From assembly GCF_003031675.1 (NCBI RefSeq), contig NZ_PYWX01000031.1, positions 62,001-126,000 on the forward strand: a stretch of DNA of 64,000 bases, given 5' to 3'. This DNA comes from Pseudomonas palleroniana. Lineage in GTDB: Bacteria; Pseudomonadota; Gammaproteobacteria; Pseudomonadales; Pseudomonadaceae. The position numbers were made by a program, and so were the translations under genes. Below the pieces are notes generated by a model. It was not told where the DNA came from and made no database searches. It was given only the letters and a program-made list of their open reading frames with translations. This document shows positions 54,173 to 63,669 of the stretch, piece by piece; positions within the stretch are counted from its first letter, which is position 1; every line of letters begins with the position of its first letter.

Positions 54173-55554
54173 AAACCGGCAGTCTGTCGATGCGCCTGGG
54201 CCTGACCGTCAGCCTGATGGGCGCGGGCCTGGTCGTGCTGCTGGCGACCCTGGCCTACCTGGCCCTGACCCATGAGCTGGAAAAACTGGCGCGCAAGGGC
54301 CTGGAAAGCAAGATGGAACAGATCCAGCACAGCCTCGCCTTGGGCCTCGACACCCACGCCATTCGTGCCCGCCCACATTCGCTGATGGACCTGGTGATGG
54401 GCCACGACAACTTCTACCTGACCATCGTCGGCACCGCGCCCAACAACAGTGTACTGCTGAGCGTCGGTGCCAAGCCGCAAGAACCGCTGCTGACCGACTT
54501 CAAGCCTCGGGAAAACCTCGGTTACCTGAACTGGACGGACAGCTATGGCAACCAGGTACTCAGCGCCTCCAGCCTGATGCGCCTGGCCAGCGGCGAACGC
54601 GTACGGGTGCTGCTGTCCCTGGACCGCATGGACGACCAGGCCCTGCTCAGCGCCTACCTGAGAGCCACTATCATCGCGCTGCCCATGTTGCTGATCCTGA
54701 TCGGCATGGGTGCCTGGTGGCTGGTGCAACGCGGGCTCGCGCCATTGAAGCAGTTCAGTCATGTGGCAGCCCAAGTCACCACCCAGGACCTCACCCATCG
54801 GTTGTCCATCGATAACTTGCCCAAGGAACTGGGCGAACTGGCTCAAGGCTTCAATGTGATGCTCAATCGCCTGGACGCCGGGGTGCAGCAGCTCTCGCAA
54901 TTCTCCGATGACCTCGCCCACGAACTGCGTGCGCCCCTGACCAACTTGATGGGCAAGGCCCAACTGACCTTGTCACGCCAACGCCCGCCGGAGGAATACA
55001 AGGCCGTACTGGAATCCAGCACCGAAGAACTGGAACGCCTGGGACGCATCGTCAATGACATGCTGTTTCTGGCCCAGGTCAGCCACCCGGCGGCACGCGC
55101 GTCGTTCACGGCGGTCCCACTGGCGGCTGAAGCCCATCGGGTCATGGAGTTGTTTGCGCTGAGTGCCGAAGACAAGCAATTGACCCTGACCTTGAGCGGC
55201 GACGCCCAGGTACTCGGGGACCGCCTGATGATCCAGCGTGCGCTGTCCAATCTGCTGTCCAATGCCATCCGCCACAGCCCGGCGGGCTCGCATATTTCGT
55301 TGCTGGTGGAAACCTATGGCAACCAGGTGTCGGTATCGGTGAGCAACCCCGGCCCAGGCATCGAAGCCCAGCACCTGCCGCACCTGTTCGAACGTTTCTA
55401 CCGCGTCGACAGCAGCCGCGCCCGCAACGAGGGCGGTACCGGCCTGGGGCTGGCCATCGTGCGGTCGATCATGACCTTGCACCAGGGGCAGGCCGACGTA
55501 CGCAGCCTGCCCGGTGGTTTCACGCTGTTTCGCCTGGTCTTCCCATTCACGTGA
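54169..55554 (+). CDS. czcS: Heavy-metal sensor histidine kinase CzcS
   Basis: A 461-residue sensor kinase of the heavy-metal (CzcS/CopS/IrlS) type. Two membrane spans near residues 10-35 and 165-190 enclose a periplasmic sensing domain; HAMP, dimerisation domain with His251 (FSDDLAHELRAPLTNLMGKA), and ATPase domain (RALSNLLSNAIRHSPAG, GGTGLGLAIVRSIM) follow. Coupled to czcR and convergent with czcA. Confidence 0.93.
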   Translation: MKTGSLSMRLGLTVSLMGAGLVVLLATLAYLALTHELEKLARKGLESKMEQIQHSLALGLDTHAIRARPHSLMDLVMGHDNFYLTIVGTAPNNSVLLSVGAKPQEPLLTDFKPRENLGYLNWTDSYGNQVLSASSLMRLASGERVRVLLSLDRMDDQALLSAYLRATIIALPMLLILIGMGAWWLVQRGLAPLKQFSHVAAQVTTQDLTHRLSIDNLPKELGELAQGFNVMLNRLDAGVQQLSQFSDDLAHELRAPLTNLMGKAQLTLSRQRPPEEYKAVLESSTEELERLGRIVNDMLFLAQVSHPAARASFTAVPLAAEAHRVMELFALSAEDKQLTLTLSGDAQVLGDRLMIQRALSNLLSNAIRHSPAGSHISLLVETYGNQVSVSVSNPGPGIEAQHLPHLFERFYRVDSSRARNEGGTGLGLAIVRSIMTLHQGQADVRSLPGGFTLFRLVFPFT

Positions 55555-55564
55555 AGTGCAAGGG

Positions 55565-58500
55565 TCATTCTTCCTTGCGGTGCGCCCATTGATACAGCGC
55601 CGGCAGCACCAGCAAGGTCAGCAGCGTCGATGAAATAATCCCGCCGATCACCACCGTCGCCAACGGCCGCTGCACCTCTGCGCCGGTGCCGGTGGCGAGT
55701 GCCATGGGAATAAACCCGAGGGAGGCCACCAACGCAGTCATCAGTACCGGACGCAAGCGCGTCAGCGCACCTTCATTGACCGCGTTTGATAATGAACGCC
55801 CTTCCTCCCGCAGGTTGCGGATGAAGGCAATCATGACCAGCCCGTTGAGCACCGCCACCCCGGACAATGCGATGAAGCCCACGCCTGCCGAGATCGACAA
55901 CGGAATATCCCGTAACCACAGGGCCATGATTCCGCCGGTCAGCGCAAACGGAATCCCGGTAAACACCAGCAGGCCATCCTTGAGGTTGTTGAACATCATG
56001 AATAACAGCCCGAACACCAGCAGCAACGCCACCGGCACCACGATACGCAAACGCTCGGAGGCTTCCTTCAATTGTTCGAACTGGCCGCCCCAGGTGGTCC
56101 AGTAACCGGCGGGCACCTTCACCTGGCGGCTGATCGCCGTTTCGGCCTCTTCGACGAATGAACCGATATCCCGCCCCCGTACGTTGGCACTGACGATCAC
56201 CAGGCGCTTGCCGTTCTCGCGGCTGATCTGGTTCGGGCCGAGCACCAGGTCCAGGCTGGCGACCTGGGACAAGGCAATAAAGCCCAATGGCCCCGCTCCG
56301 CTGCCGGCCATTGCCGGCACCGGGATCAGCAGTCGCGCAAGCCCCTCGATATCGGTGCGCAACGCATCGGACAAACGCACAACCATATCGAAACGACGAT
56401 CGCCTTCGTACAAGGTACCGGCCTGGCGCCCACCCACCGCGACGGCAATGGTGTCCTGCACATCGCCCACGTTCAGGCCAAAACGCGCGGCCTTGTCGCG
56501 GTCGATATTGATGGTCAGCACCGGCAGGCCGGAGGTCTGTTCCACCTTCACTTCCGAGGCGCCCGTGAGCTTTTTCAATGTTTCGGCAATTTCCTCGGCG
56601 GTCTTGTTCAGCACGGCCATGTCGTCACCAAACACCTTCACCGCCACATCACTGCGCACCCCGGAAATCAGTTCGTTGAATCGCAACTGGATCGGTTGCG
56701 ACAGTTCATACGCGCTGCCCGGCACAATCGCACTGGCACGCTGGATATCGGCAATCAGCGCCTCGCGGGACTTCTTCGGATCGGGCCATTGCTCCTTCGG
56801 CTTGAGCATCACATAGCTGTCAGAAATATTCGGCGGCATCGGGTCGGAGGCGATTTCCGCAGTGCCGGTGCGAGCAAACACCCGCTCGATTTCCGGTACC
56901 TGGGCCAGCAAGGTTTTTTCCAGTTGCTGCTGCATCTGCACCGACTGCGTCAGGCTGGTGCCGGGTACGCGCAAGGCCTGCTGGGCGAAGTCGCCTTCAC
57001 TGAGACTGGGGATAAACTCGCTGCCCATGCGGCTGGCGACCGCCCCGGAGGCGATGATGGTCAGCACCGCCAGGCCGAACACCAGCGAGCGACGAGCCAT
57101 CACCCAATCCAGCACCGGGGCATAGGCCCGGCGCGCACTGCGCATCACCAGGTTTTCGTCTTCCTGGACCTTGCCGGTAACGAACAGCGCAATCGCCGCC
57201 GGCACAAAGGTCACCGACAAGATCATCGCGCCAAGCAGGGCGATCACCACGGTGAACGCCATGGGGTGGAACATCTTCCCGGCCACCCCCGTCAGGGCGA
57301 AGATCGGCAAGTACACCACCATGATGATCAGTTGACCGAAGATCAGCGCACGGCGCGCCTCCTTGGCCGCCGCGAACACCTCATGCAGGCGTTCGCTGCG
57401 GGTCAACAAGCGCCCATGACGGTGCTGCGCGTGGGCCAGACGGCGGATGGCGTTCTCCACGATCACCACCGCACCATCGACGATAATGCCGAAATCCAGC
57501 GCGCCGAGACTCATCAAGTTGGCGCTGACTTTATTGGTGAACATGCCGGTAAAGGTGAAGAGCATCGCCAGGGGAATCACCATGGCCGTAATCAGCGCCG
57601 CACGGATATTGCCCAGGAACAGGAACAGTACCGCGACCACCAGCAGCGCGCCTTCAAAGAGATTCTTCTTTACCGTGGCAATGGCTTTTTCCACCAGGCT
57701 GGTGCGGTCGTAGACGGTAACGGCCACCACCCCCTCGGGCAGCGAGCGGTTGATCTCTTCGAGCTTTTTCGCCACCGCCAGGGACACGGTACGGCTGTTT
57801 TCACCGATCAACATGAACACCGTGCCCAGCACCACTTCACGGCCGTTTTCAGTGGCTGCGCCGGTGCGCAGTTCGCGGCCGATCTCGACCTGAGCCACAT
57901 TGCGCACGCGGATCGGCGTACCGTCCGAGGTGGTGATCACGATGTTGGCAATATCGTCGATGGACGCCACTTGCCCCGGCGCCCGAATCAACAACTGCTC
58001 ACCGCTGCGTTCGATATAACCGGCACCGACGTTGGCGTTGTTGCGTTCCAGCGCCGTGACCAGATCGCCCAAGGTCAGGTTGTAGGCCGCCAGGCGCTTG
58101 GGGTCGGGCGCGACCTGATATTCCTTGGCGAAACCACCGATGGTGTTGATCTCCGCTACGCCCGGAACGTTGCGCAGTTGCGGCTTGATGATCCAGTCCT
58201 GGATCACCCGCAAGTCGGTCGGCGTGTAGGGCGTACCGTCATCTTTGAGTGCGCCCTCCTCGGCCTCGACGGTCCACAAGAATATTTCACCAAGGCCAGT
58301 GGAAATCGGCCCCATGGCCGTTTCGATACCCTCGGGTAATTGCTCACGGGCCACTTGCAGACGCTCGTTGACCAATTGGCGGGCAAAGAACAGGTCGGTG
58401 CCATCCTTGAAAATCACCGTGACCTGGGACAAACCAGAACGCGACAACGAACGCGTCTGCTGTAACCCCGGTAGCCCGGCCATGGCCGTTTCGATAGGAA

Positions 58501-58699
58501 AGGTGATGCGCTGCTCGGTTTCCAGCGGCGAAAACCCGGCCGCCGCCGAGTTGATCTGCACCTGCACATTGGTGATATCAGGCACGGCGTCGATGGGCAA
58601 CTTCTGATAGCTGGCAATGCCGACACCGGCCATCAGCAGCACCGCCAGCAGCACGATGATGCGCTGCTCGATGGCAAATTGGATAAGGCGCTCAAACAT
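55565..58699 (-). CDS. czcA: HME-RND heavy-metal efflux pump CzcA
   Basis: A 1044-residue proton-driven RND transporter of the inner membrane, exporting Zn, Cd or Co with CzcB and CzcC. The N-terminal TM1 and porter domain (DAVPDITNVQVQINSAAAGFSPLETEQRITFPIE), the TM4 motif LDFGIIVDGAVVIVEN typical of HME-RND Czc proteins, and the C-terminal RPVLMTALVASLGFIPMA are clear. Third gene of the czcCBA operon, 18 bp after czcB. Confidence 0.97.
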   Translation of the reverse strand: MFERLIQFAIEQRIIVLLAVLLMAGVGIASYQKLPIDAVPDITNVQVQINSAAAGFSPLETEQRITFPIETAMAGLPGLQQTRSLSRSGLSQVTVIFKDGTDLFFARQLVNERLQVAREQLPEGIETAMGPISTGLGEIFLWTVEAEEGALKDDGTPYTPTDLRVIQDWIIKPQLRNVPGVAEINTIGGFAKEYQVAPDPKRLAAYNLTLGDLVTALERNNANVGAGYIERSGEQLLIRAPGQVASIDDIANIVITTSDGTPIRVRNVAQVEIGRELRTGAATENGREVVLGTVFMLIGENSRTVSLAVAKKLEEINRSLPEGVVAVTVYDRTSLVEKAIATVKKNLFEGALLVVAVLFLFLGNIRAALITAMVIPLAMLFTFTGMFTNKVSANLMSLGALDFGIIVDGAVVIVENAIRRLAHAQHRHGRLLTRSERLHEVFAAAKEARRALIFGQLIIMVVYLPIFALTGVAGKMFHPMAFTVVIALLGAMILSVTFVPAAIALFVTGKVQEDENLVMRSARRAYAPVLDWVMARRSLVFGLAVLTIIASGAVASRMGSEFIPSLSEGDFAQQALRVPGTSLTQSVQMQQQLEKTLLAQVPEIERVFARTGTAEIASDPMPPNISDSYVMLKPKEQWPDPKKSREALIADIQRASAIVPGSAYELSQPIQLRFNELISGVRSDVAVKVFGDDMAVLNKTAEEIAETLKKLTGASEVKVEQTSGLPVLTINIDRDKAARFGLNVGDVQDTIAVAVGGRQAGTLYEGDRRFDMVVRLSDALRTDIEGLARLLIPVPAMAGSGAGPLGFIALSQVASLDLVLGPNQISRENGKRLVIVSANVRGRDIGSFVEEAETAISRQVKVPAGYWTTWGGQFEQLKEASERLRIVVPVALLLVFGLLFMMFNNLKDGLLVFTGIPFALTGGIMALWLRDIPLSISAGVGFIALSGVAVLNGLVMIAFIRNLREEGRSLSNAVNEGALTRLRPVLMTALVASLGFIPMALATGTGAEVQRPLATVVIGGIISSTLLTLLVLPALYQWAHRKEE

Positions 58700-58717
58700 G
58701 GGAAATCACTCGCAGGA

Positions 58718-59824
58718 TCAATGGGCGTGTTCGGCCGAGCCTTTGCCCAATTCGGACTTGAGGATGAAGCTGCCGCCGGTTGCCACCTGTGCCCCGGCGT
58801 CGAGACCTTTGCGGACCTCGACGTAGCCGTTTTCACTCACGCCCAGTTCGAGATGGCGAGTGATAAAACCGTCCGGGGTGCGCACAAACACCGAAGGTTT
58901 GTCCTCGACGGTCTGGATCGCGGTTTGCGGCACGGTGACCTTGGCCTGATAGGTGTCGGTGGCCACTTGCACCGTCACAAACAGGCCCGGACGCCAGGCG
59001 TCATCAGGGTTGGGTACGCTCACGCGCACGCTGGCGGTGCGCGTCTGCTCGCCGAGCAGGTTGCCGACATAGGCCACCGTGCCGAGCACATCGGTGCCCA
59101 TTTCGGTGGAGCTGACTTTCACCGGTTTACCGACGCGCACCTTGTTCAGGTCTTTGGGAAATACACCGAAGGTGACCCACACCTGGGACAGGTCCGAGAG
59201 CGTGAAGGCGTTGCTGGTTTCGCTGACCACTTCGCCGACGCCAAGGTGCTTTTCCACCACCACACCGGCGAACGGCGCGCGCAACTCGTAGCGATTACCG
59301 CCCGCCAAGACCGCGCTGCCGCTCAGGGCGTTCATCTTTTGCCGAGCGTTGTTCAGGGCAATTTCGGCCTCCTGCAAAGTCTGGCGTGCCAGCAGGTAAT
59401 CCTGCTCTGCGGAGATCTCGTCCTTCCACAGCTGGCGCTCACGCTGGAAGGTGGTGCGCGCCAGTTCGACACGGCGCTCGCTGGCGGCCAACTCGCTACG
59501 TTGATCGGAGATCTGCTGGCTGGCGATCACCGCCAACAGTTCGCCCTTCTTCACCGCTTGCCCGAGGTTGACCTTGACCGCCTCTACGACGCCCGCCGCA
59601 CGCGGAACAATGTGCGAGGTGCGGTCTTCGTCGAAGCGTACTTCTCCCGGCAATGTCAGCAGCGTACTGAGCGCACGGGGCTGTGCCTGCGCCAGTTGAA
59701 TACCGGCGGCCTGGATCTGCGCCTCAGTGAGTTCGAGTTTGCCTTCCTCTTCATCGGCGCAGGCAAAACCCGACAGCATCAGGCTCAGGGCGACGGCGAG
59801 CGCCATGCCATGTTTCTTGTTCAT
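58718..59824 (-). CDS. czcB: RND periplasmic adaptor CzcB
   Basis: A 368-residue membrane-fusion protein with a signal sequence (ALAVALSLMLSGFACA), lipoyl and hairpin domains (VEAVKVNLGQAVKKGELLAVIASQQISDQRSELAASERRVELARTTF) and beta-barrel part (FAGVVVEKHLGVGEVVSETSNAFTLSDLSQVWV). The start at 59824 yields the signal peptide; a longer in-frame version would overlap czcC and is rejected. No N-terminal His-rich stretch of the Cupriavidus CzcB type is seen. Confidence 0.95.
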   Translation of the reverse strand: MNKKHGMALAVALSLMLSGFACADEEEGKLELTEAQIQAAGIQLAQAQPRALSTLLTLPGEVRFDEDRTSHIVPRAAGVVEAVKVNLGQAVKKGELLAVIASQQISDQRSELAASERRVELARTTFQRERQLWKDEISAEQDYLLARQTLQEAEIALNNARQKMNALSGSAVLAGGNRYELRAPFAGVVVEKHLGVGEVVSETSNAFTLSDLSQVWVTFGVFPKDLNKVRVGKPVKVSSTEMGTDVLGTVAYVGNLLGEQTRTASVRVSVPNPDDAWRPGLFVTVQVATDTYQAKVTVPQTAIQTVEDKPSVFVRTPDGFITRHLELGVSENGYVEVRKGLDAGAQVATGGSFILKSELGKGSAEHAH

Positions 59825-59844
59825 CAAAAAGACTCCAGAAAAAA

Positions 59845-61065
59845 TCAAAACCGGGCGAGGTCGCCGTAGATCCGTTCGATACGCACCCAGGCGTCGGTGG
59901 CCTGGGCGGTCGCCGTGAGGTATTGGGTGCGTGCAGCGATCAAGGTGCGCTGGGCATCGAGCACGTCGAGGAAGTTGAACTTGCCCATCTCGAAGCCACG
60001 GGTGGCACTGTCGACCGCGCGCTGGGCCGCCGGCAGAATCTGCTGGTTGAACGCTTGCACCTCGGTGTTTGCGGTTTGCCACAGGTCCAGCGCCTGACGG
60101 GTTTCGGTGCGCAGCCGCAGCTCGGTGGCATTGCGCAGGTCGCGCGCCTGGTCCGCACGGCGGCTGGCGGCGAGCACATTGCCCTGGTTACGGTTGAACA
60201 GCGGGATCGGCATCGACACCCCGACCACATTCACCCGCTCGCGCACGCTGGCGTCGTATTGGCTGCCGACCGACACGTCGAGGTCGGGAATGCGTTGGGC
60301 TTTTTCCAGGCCCACACTGGCTTCGCTTTGCAGGATCTGTAACTCGGCCAGACGCAATTCGGTGGTTTGCGCAAGGCGTGACAGCAATTGCGCAGAGGAC
60401 GGCAAGGGCGGTGAGGATTGGCTTTGCGTGGCGACAGCCTGGAAGTCAGGCGCGGCGCTGCCGGTGCTAGCGGCCAAGCGGCGGTAGGCATCGGTGAGGC
60501 CGACCTGCGCACGGTTCAACTCCAGGCGAATCTCGGACAGTTGCACCTGGGCGCGGGTAGCTTCCACCGGTGAGGATTTACCGGCGTTGACACGCCCATT
60601 GGCGACCACCAGGCCGCGTTCGGCCAAGGCCATTGAGCGCTGCGCGAGGTCGAGGCGTTCCTGGGCGCGCAGGGCGCTGTAATAGCTGTCGATCACTTCG
60701 GCGCGAAGGCCGTTGCGGCGCTGCTCCAAGGACAGCGCGGCGGCGTCCTGGGCGCGGGTCGCCACGTCGATTCGCGCACCGCGCTTGCCGCCCAGCTCCA
60801 GGGTCTGGCTGAGTTTGACGGTCGTGGTGCGGCTGTTGCGGCGGGTGTCTTCCGCGTCCCAGGAGGCCACCGGGTTGGGGATCAAGCCGGCCTGTTGGCG
60901 ACCGCCCTGGGCAATCTCGATCTCCCATTGCGCAGCCGCCAGTTCAGGGTTGTTGGCGAATGCGGCTTGCAAGGCTGAGTCGAGGGTGAGGGTTTGCGCC
61001 TGGGCGAGACTTGCGGCCATCCACAACGTCATCGCGCCTAAAAATGCTCTTACGGAAATTGCCAT
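59845..61065 (-). CDS. czcC: RND outer membrane factor CzcC
   Basis: A 406-residue TolC-like outer membrane factor with a signal peptide (AMTLWMAASLAQA) and long alpha-helical repeats (LRAEVIDSYYSALRAQERLDLAQRSMALAE; LRTETRQALDLWQTANTEVQAFNQQILPAAQRAVDSATRGFEMGKFNFLDVLDAQRTLIAAR). First gene of czcCBA, transcribed from the region that has candidate CzcR sites. The gene for the CDF exporter lies 108 bp upstream on the same strand. Confidence 0.95.
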   Translation of the reverse strand: MAISVRAFLGAMTLWMAASLAQAQTLTLDSALQAAFANNPELAAAQWEIEIAQGGRQQAGLIPNPVASWDAEDTRRNSRTTTVKLSQTLELGGKRGARIDVATRAQDAAALSLEQRRNGLRAEVIDSYYSALRAQERLDLAQRSMALAERGLVVANGRVNAGKSSPVEATRAQVQLSEIRLELNRAQVGLTDAYRRLAASTGSAAPDFQAVATQSQSSPPLPSSAQLLSRLAQTTELRLAELQILQSEASVGLEKAQRIPDLDVSVGSQYDASVRERVNVVGVSMPIPLFNRNQGNVLAASRRADQARDLRNATELRLRTETRQALDLWQTANTEVQAFNQQILPAAQRAVDSATRGFEMGKFNFLDVLDAQRTLIAARTQYLTATAQATDAWVRIERIYGDLARF

Positions 61066-61115
61066 AACGAAAGTTCCACGCCCATGAAGTCGCTGAGGTT
61101 CCCAGCGGGGGCAAT

Positions 61116-61156
61116 GTAACTTTCGTTACTTATCAGAGCGGTGGGTGGAACATTAC
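61116..61156 (-). promoter_or_regulatory. Candidate CzcR-responsive region upstream of czcC
   Basis: A perfect inverted repeat GTAAC-TTTC-GTTAC at 61116-61129 and, at 61149-61156, the octamer AACATTAC (GTAATGTT on the minus strand), identical to the pair upstream of oprD. It lies 51-91 bp before the czcC start. Regulator identity is inferred. Confidence 0.5.
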
Positions 61157-61173
61157 AAATCCGTTAGCCGGGA

Positions 61174-62079
61174 TCAGGCGTGAACCTCGTCGTGCTCGTC
61201 ATGTTGAAAACCCTCCCCTTCGACCTGAATGGTCGCGTGGGAAATATCGAATTGTTCATGCAGCATTTCCGTGACCGCACTAAGGATTTGTTGCTCGGTG
61301 CCCTTCGACGCGTCCGCCACCAAATGGGTGCTCAGCACATTTTTGCCGCTGGTCAGGGCCCAGATATGCAGGTCGTGCACGCCCTTGACCCCGGGTACAT
61401 TGCCAATGGCCTGCTCGATCTGATCGATATCCAGGCCCTCCGGAACACCTTGCAGCAGCACGTTCATGCTTTCCTTGAGCAGGGTCCAGGTGCGTGGCAA
61501 TACCCAGAAACCAATCGCCGCCGCGACCACGGAGTCGATCCAGCCCCACCCCGTGAACATGATCACCACCGCCGCGATGATCACACCGATGGAACCGAGC
61601 ATGTCGCTCCAGACCTCCAGGTACGCGCCTTTGACGTTCAGGCTCTCGCCGCTGGCGGCGCTGAGCAGGCGCATGGAGATCAGGTTGACGACCAACCCCA
61701 GCACCGCGATCACCAGCATGCCGGTGGACTGGATTTCGGCGGGCGCCTGTAACCGTTGATAGGCTTCGTAGAGGATGTAGAACGCCACGGCGAACAGCAG
61801 CAGCGCATTGAACGCCGCCGCCAGGATTTCGAAACGGGCGTAGCCAAAGGTGCGCTTGCGGTCGGCGGGACGCTTGGCGACCTGGATCGCCACCAGGGAA
61901 ATCGCCAGGGCCAAGGCGTCGGTCATCATGTGCGCGGCGTCCGACAACAGTGCCAGGCTGCCGGTGATGAAGGCACCGATCACCTCGGCGATCATGAAGC
62001 TGCCGGTCAACCCCAGGGCAAACCAGAGTTTTCTTTCGTGGCCGGCGCGTACTTGGGCGTGGCTATGTCCTGCACTCAT
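61174..62079 (-). CDS. czcD: CDF family zinc/cadmium/cobalt exporter CzcD-like
   Basis: A 301-residue cation diffusion facilitator. Six membrane spans, the TM2 metal site LLSDAAHMMTDALAL (HxxxD), a TM5 site YLEVWSDMLGSIGV (ExxxD), and a C-terminal cytoplasmic domain with GVKGVHDLHIWALTSGKNVLSTHL are visible; the C-terminus has several His and acidic residues. It exports divalent metal from the cytosol and cooperates with CzcCBA. Confidence 0.95.
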   Translation of the reverse strand: MSAGHSHAQVRAGHERKLWFALGLTGSFMIAEVIGAFITGSLALLSDAAHMMTDALALAISLVAIQVAKRPADRKRTFGYARFEILAAAFNALLLFAVAFYILYEAYQRLQAPAEIQSTGMLVIAVLGLVVNLISMRLLSAASGESLNVKGAYLEVWSDMLGSIGVIIAAVVIMFTGWGWIDSVVAAAIGFWVLPRTWTLLKESMNVLLQGVPEGLDIDQIEQAIGNVPGVKGVHDLHIWALTSGKNVLSTHLVADASKGTEQQILSAVTEMLHEQFDISHATIQVEGEGFQHDEHDEVHA

Positions 62080-62295
62080 GAAATGTCTTCCTGTGAGGGT
62101 GTCCGTCGATCATAGAGCTATAGGCCAGATCTTCGGACCTGCATTGCAAACTTGTCATCCGCTCGCCAGCTCGCCGTTACATTGGCCGCACCAAAATCGC
62201 TCATGACCGCTCTGGAACCGCTCTATCGGGTATGCTTTTCGAGCAGGAAACAAAAAGAAACATATTAGCCAACCTGTTCGATAAGGAGTTCCCTC

Positions 62296-63666
62296 TTGGA
62301 GTTATCGACTGCTGCGTGGATGGTTCACGACACACGCCTCATGTTTTGCGTCCTGCTGGCCATCGCCAGCATCATCGTGCTGATCAGCGCGACCAAATTA
62401 CCGCCGTTCCTGTCGATCCTGATCGGCACCTTTATCGCCGGTGTCGGCGCCGGGCTACCGCCGGAAGAAGTTGCCAAAGCCTTCAGCAAAGGCGCCGGGG
62501 CGATCCTCGGTGAGGCCGGCATCATCATTGCGCTGGGCTCGATGCTCGGCGCGTTGATGGCCGAATCCGGCGCAGCCGACCGCATCGCCACCACGTTGCT
62601 CGGGCTGGGCAAGGGCAAGTCATTGCCGTGGGTAATGGCCCTGGTGGCGATGGTCATCGGCCTGCCATTGTTCTTCGAAGTGGGCCTGGTGATGATGGTG
62701 CCGATCATCTTCGTGATGGCCAAGCGTTCGAACCAGCCTCTGCTTAAAATCGCCATCCCGGCGCTCGCGGGCATGACCACCCTGCACGCCCTGATGCCGC
62801 CGCACCCCGGGCCGCTGATTGCGGTGGGCGCGTTGCACGCCGACCTGGGCCTGACCATGTTGCTGGGCTTCTGCCTGGCGGTACCGGCCGTGATGCTGGC
62901 CGGCCCGATCTATGGCAACTGGCTGTCCAAACGCCTGCACGTGGATGAACCGGCCGATATCGGCGCGCTGTTCAGCGCACCGCCCAAGGCCCCGCGCCAG
63001 CCGAGCTTTGGGGTGTCGTTGCTGATCATTCTGTTGCCGGTGATTCTGATGCTGGGCAGCACCCTGGCCAAAGTCGCGCTGCCGGCAGAAAGCAGCATCG
63101 GCCTGACCTTGAAGTTCCTCGGTGAACCACTGATCGCCCTCGGCCTCGCCGTGATCGCCGCCGTGATCTGCCTGGGCTGGGCCGCCGGCATGCCCCGCGC
63201 CGATGTCGGCAACACCCTGCGCAAAGCGCTCGCACCCATCGCCGTACTGCTGCTGACCATCGGCGCCGGCGGCGGCCTCAAGCAAACCCTGCTCGACGCC
63301 GGTGTCAGCCAGACCATCAGCAAGGTCGCCGAAGGCGCACACATGCCTTATCTCTTACTCGCCTGGCTGATCGCCGTGGCCTTGCGCCAGGCCACCGGCT
63401 CAGCGACCGTCGCCACGACCACCACAGCCGGTATTCTCGCGCCGATGATGGCCGGGCTGGCGGCGACGCAGAGCTCATTGGTAGCCCTGGCGATTGGCGC
63501 AGGCTCGGTGTTCTTCTGCCACGTCAACGACGCCGGGTTCTGGATGGTGCGTGAGTACTTCGGCTTACAGCTCAAGCAGACGATCTGGGTGTGGTCGGTA
63601 CTGCAGACTATTGTGTCGGTCGTAGGTTTGATCGGGACGCTGTTGCTCTGGCATTTTCTGACCTGA
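62296..63666 (+). CDS. gntP: GntP family gluconate:H+ permease
   Basis: A 456-residue permease of the GntP family with about 12-14 membrane spans. Signatures are FFEVGLVMMVPIIFVMAKRSNQPLLKIAIPALAGMTTLHALMPPHPGPL and LRQATGSATVATTTTAGILAP, HVNDAGFWMVREYFGL. The TTG start at 62296 is backed by AAGGAG with 7-nt spacing; the next in-frame ATG is at 62320. No gluconate kinase or GntR gene is visible next to it in this window. Confidence 0.93.
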   Translation: MELSTAAWMVHDTRLMFCVLLAIASIIVLISATKLPPFLSILIGTFIAGVGAGLPPEEVAKAFSKGAGAILGEAGIIIALGSMLGALMAESGAADRIATTLLGLGKGKSLPWVMALVAMVIGLPLFFEVGLVMMVPIIFVMAKRSNQPLLKIAIPALAGMTTLHALMPPHPGPLIAVGALHADLGLTMLLGFCLAVPAVMLAGPIYGNWLSKRLHVDEPADIGALFSAPPKAPRQPSFGVSLLIILLPVILMLGSTLAKVALPAESSIGLTLKFLGEPLIALGLAVIAAVICLGWAAGMPRADVGNTLRKALAPIAVLLLTIGAGGGLKQTLLDAGVSQTISKVAEGAHMPYLLLAWLIAVALRQATGSATVATTTTAGILAPMMAGLAATQSSLVALAIGAGSVFFCHVNDAGFWMVREYFGLQLKQTIWVWSVLQTIVSVVGLIGTLLLWHFLT

Positions 63667-63669
63667 GCC

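Noticed and set aside
56696..58339. A 547-codon open frame on the plus strand inside czcA
   Set aside because: It is opposite a highly conserved RND gene and its product is His/Gln/Arg-rich shadow sequence.
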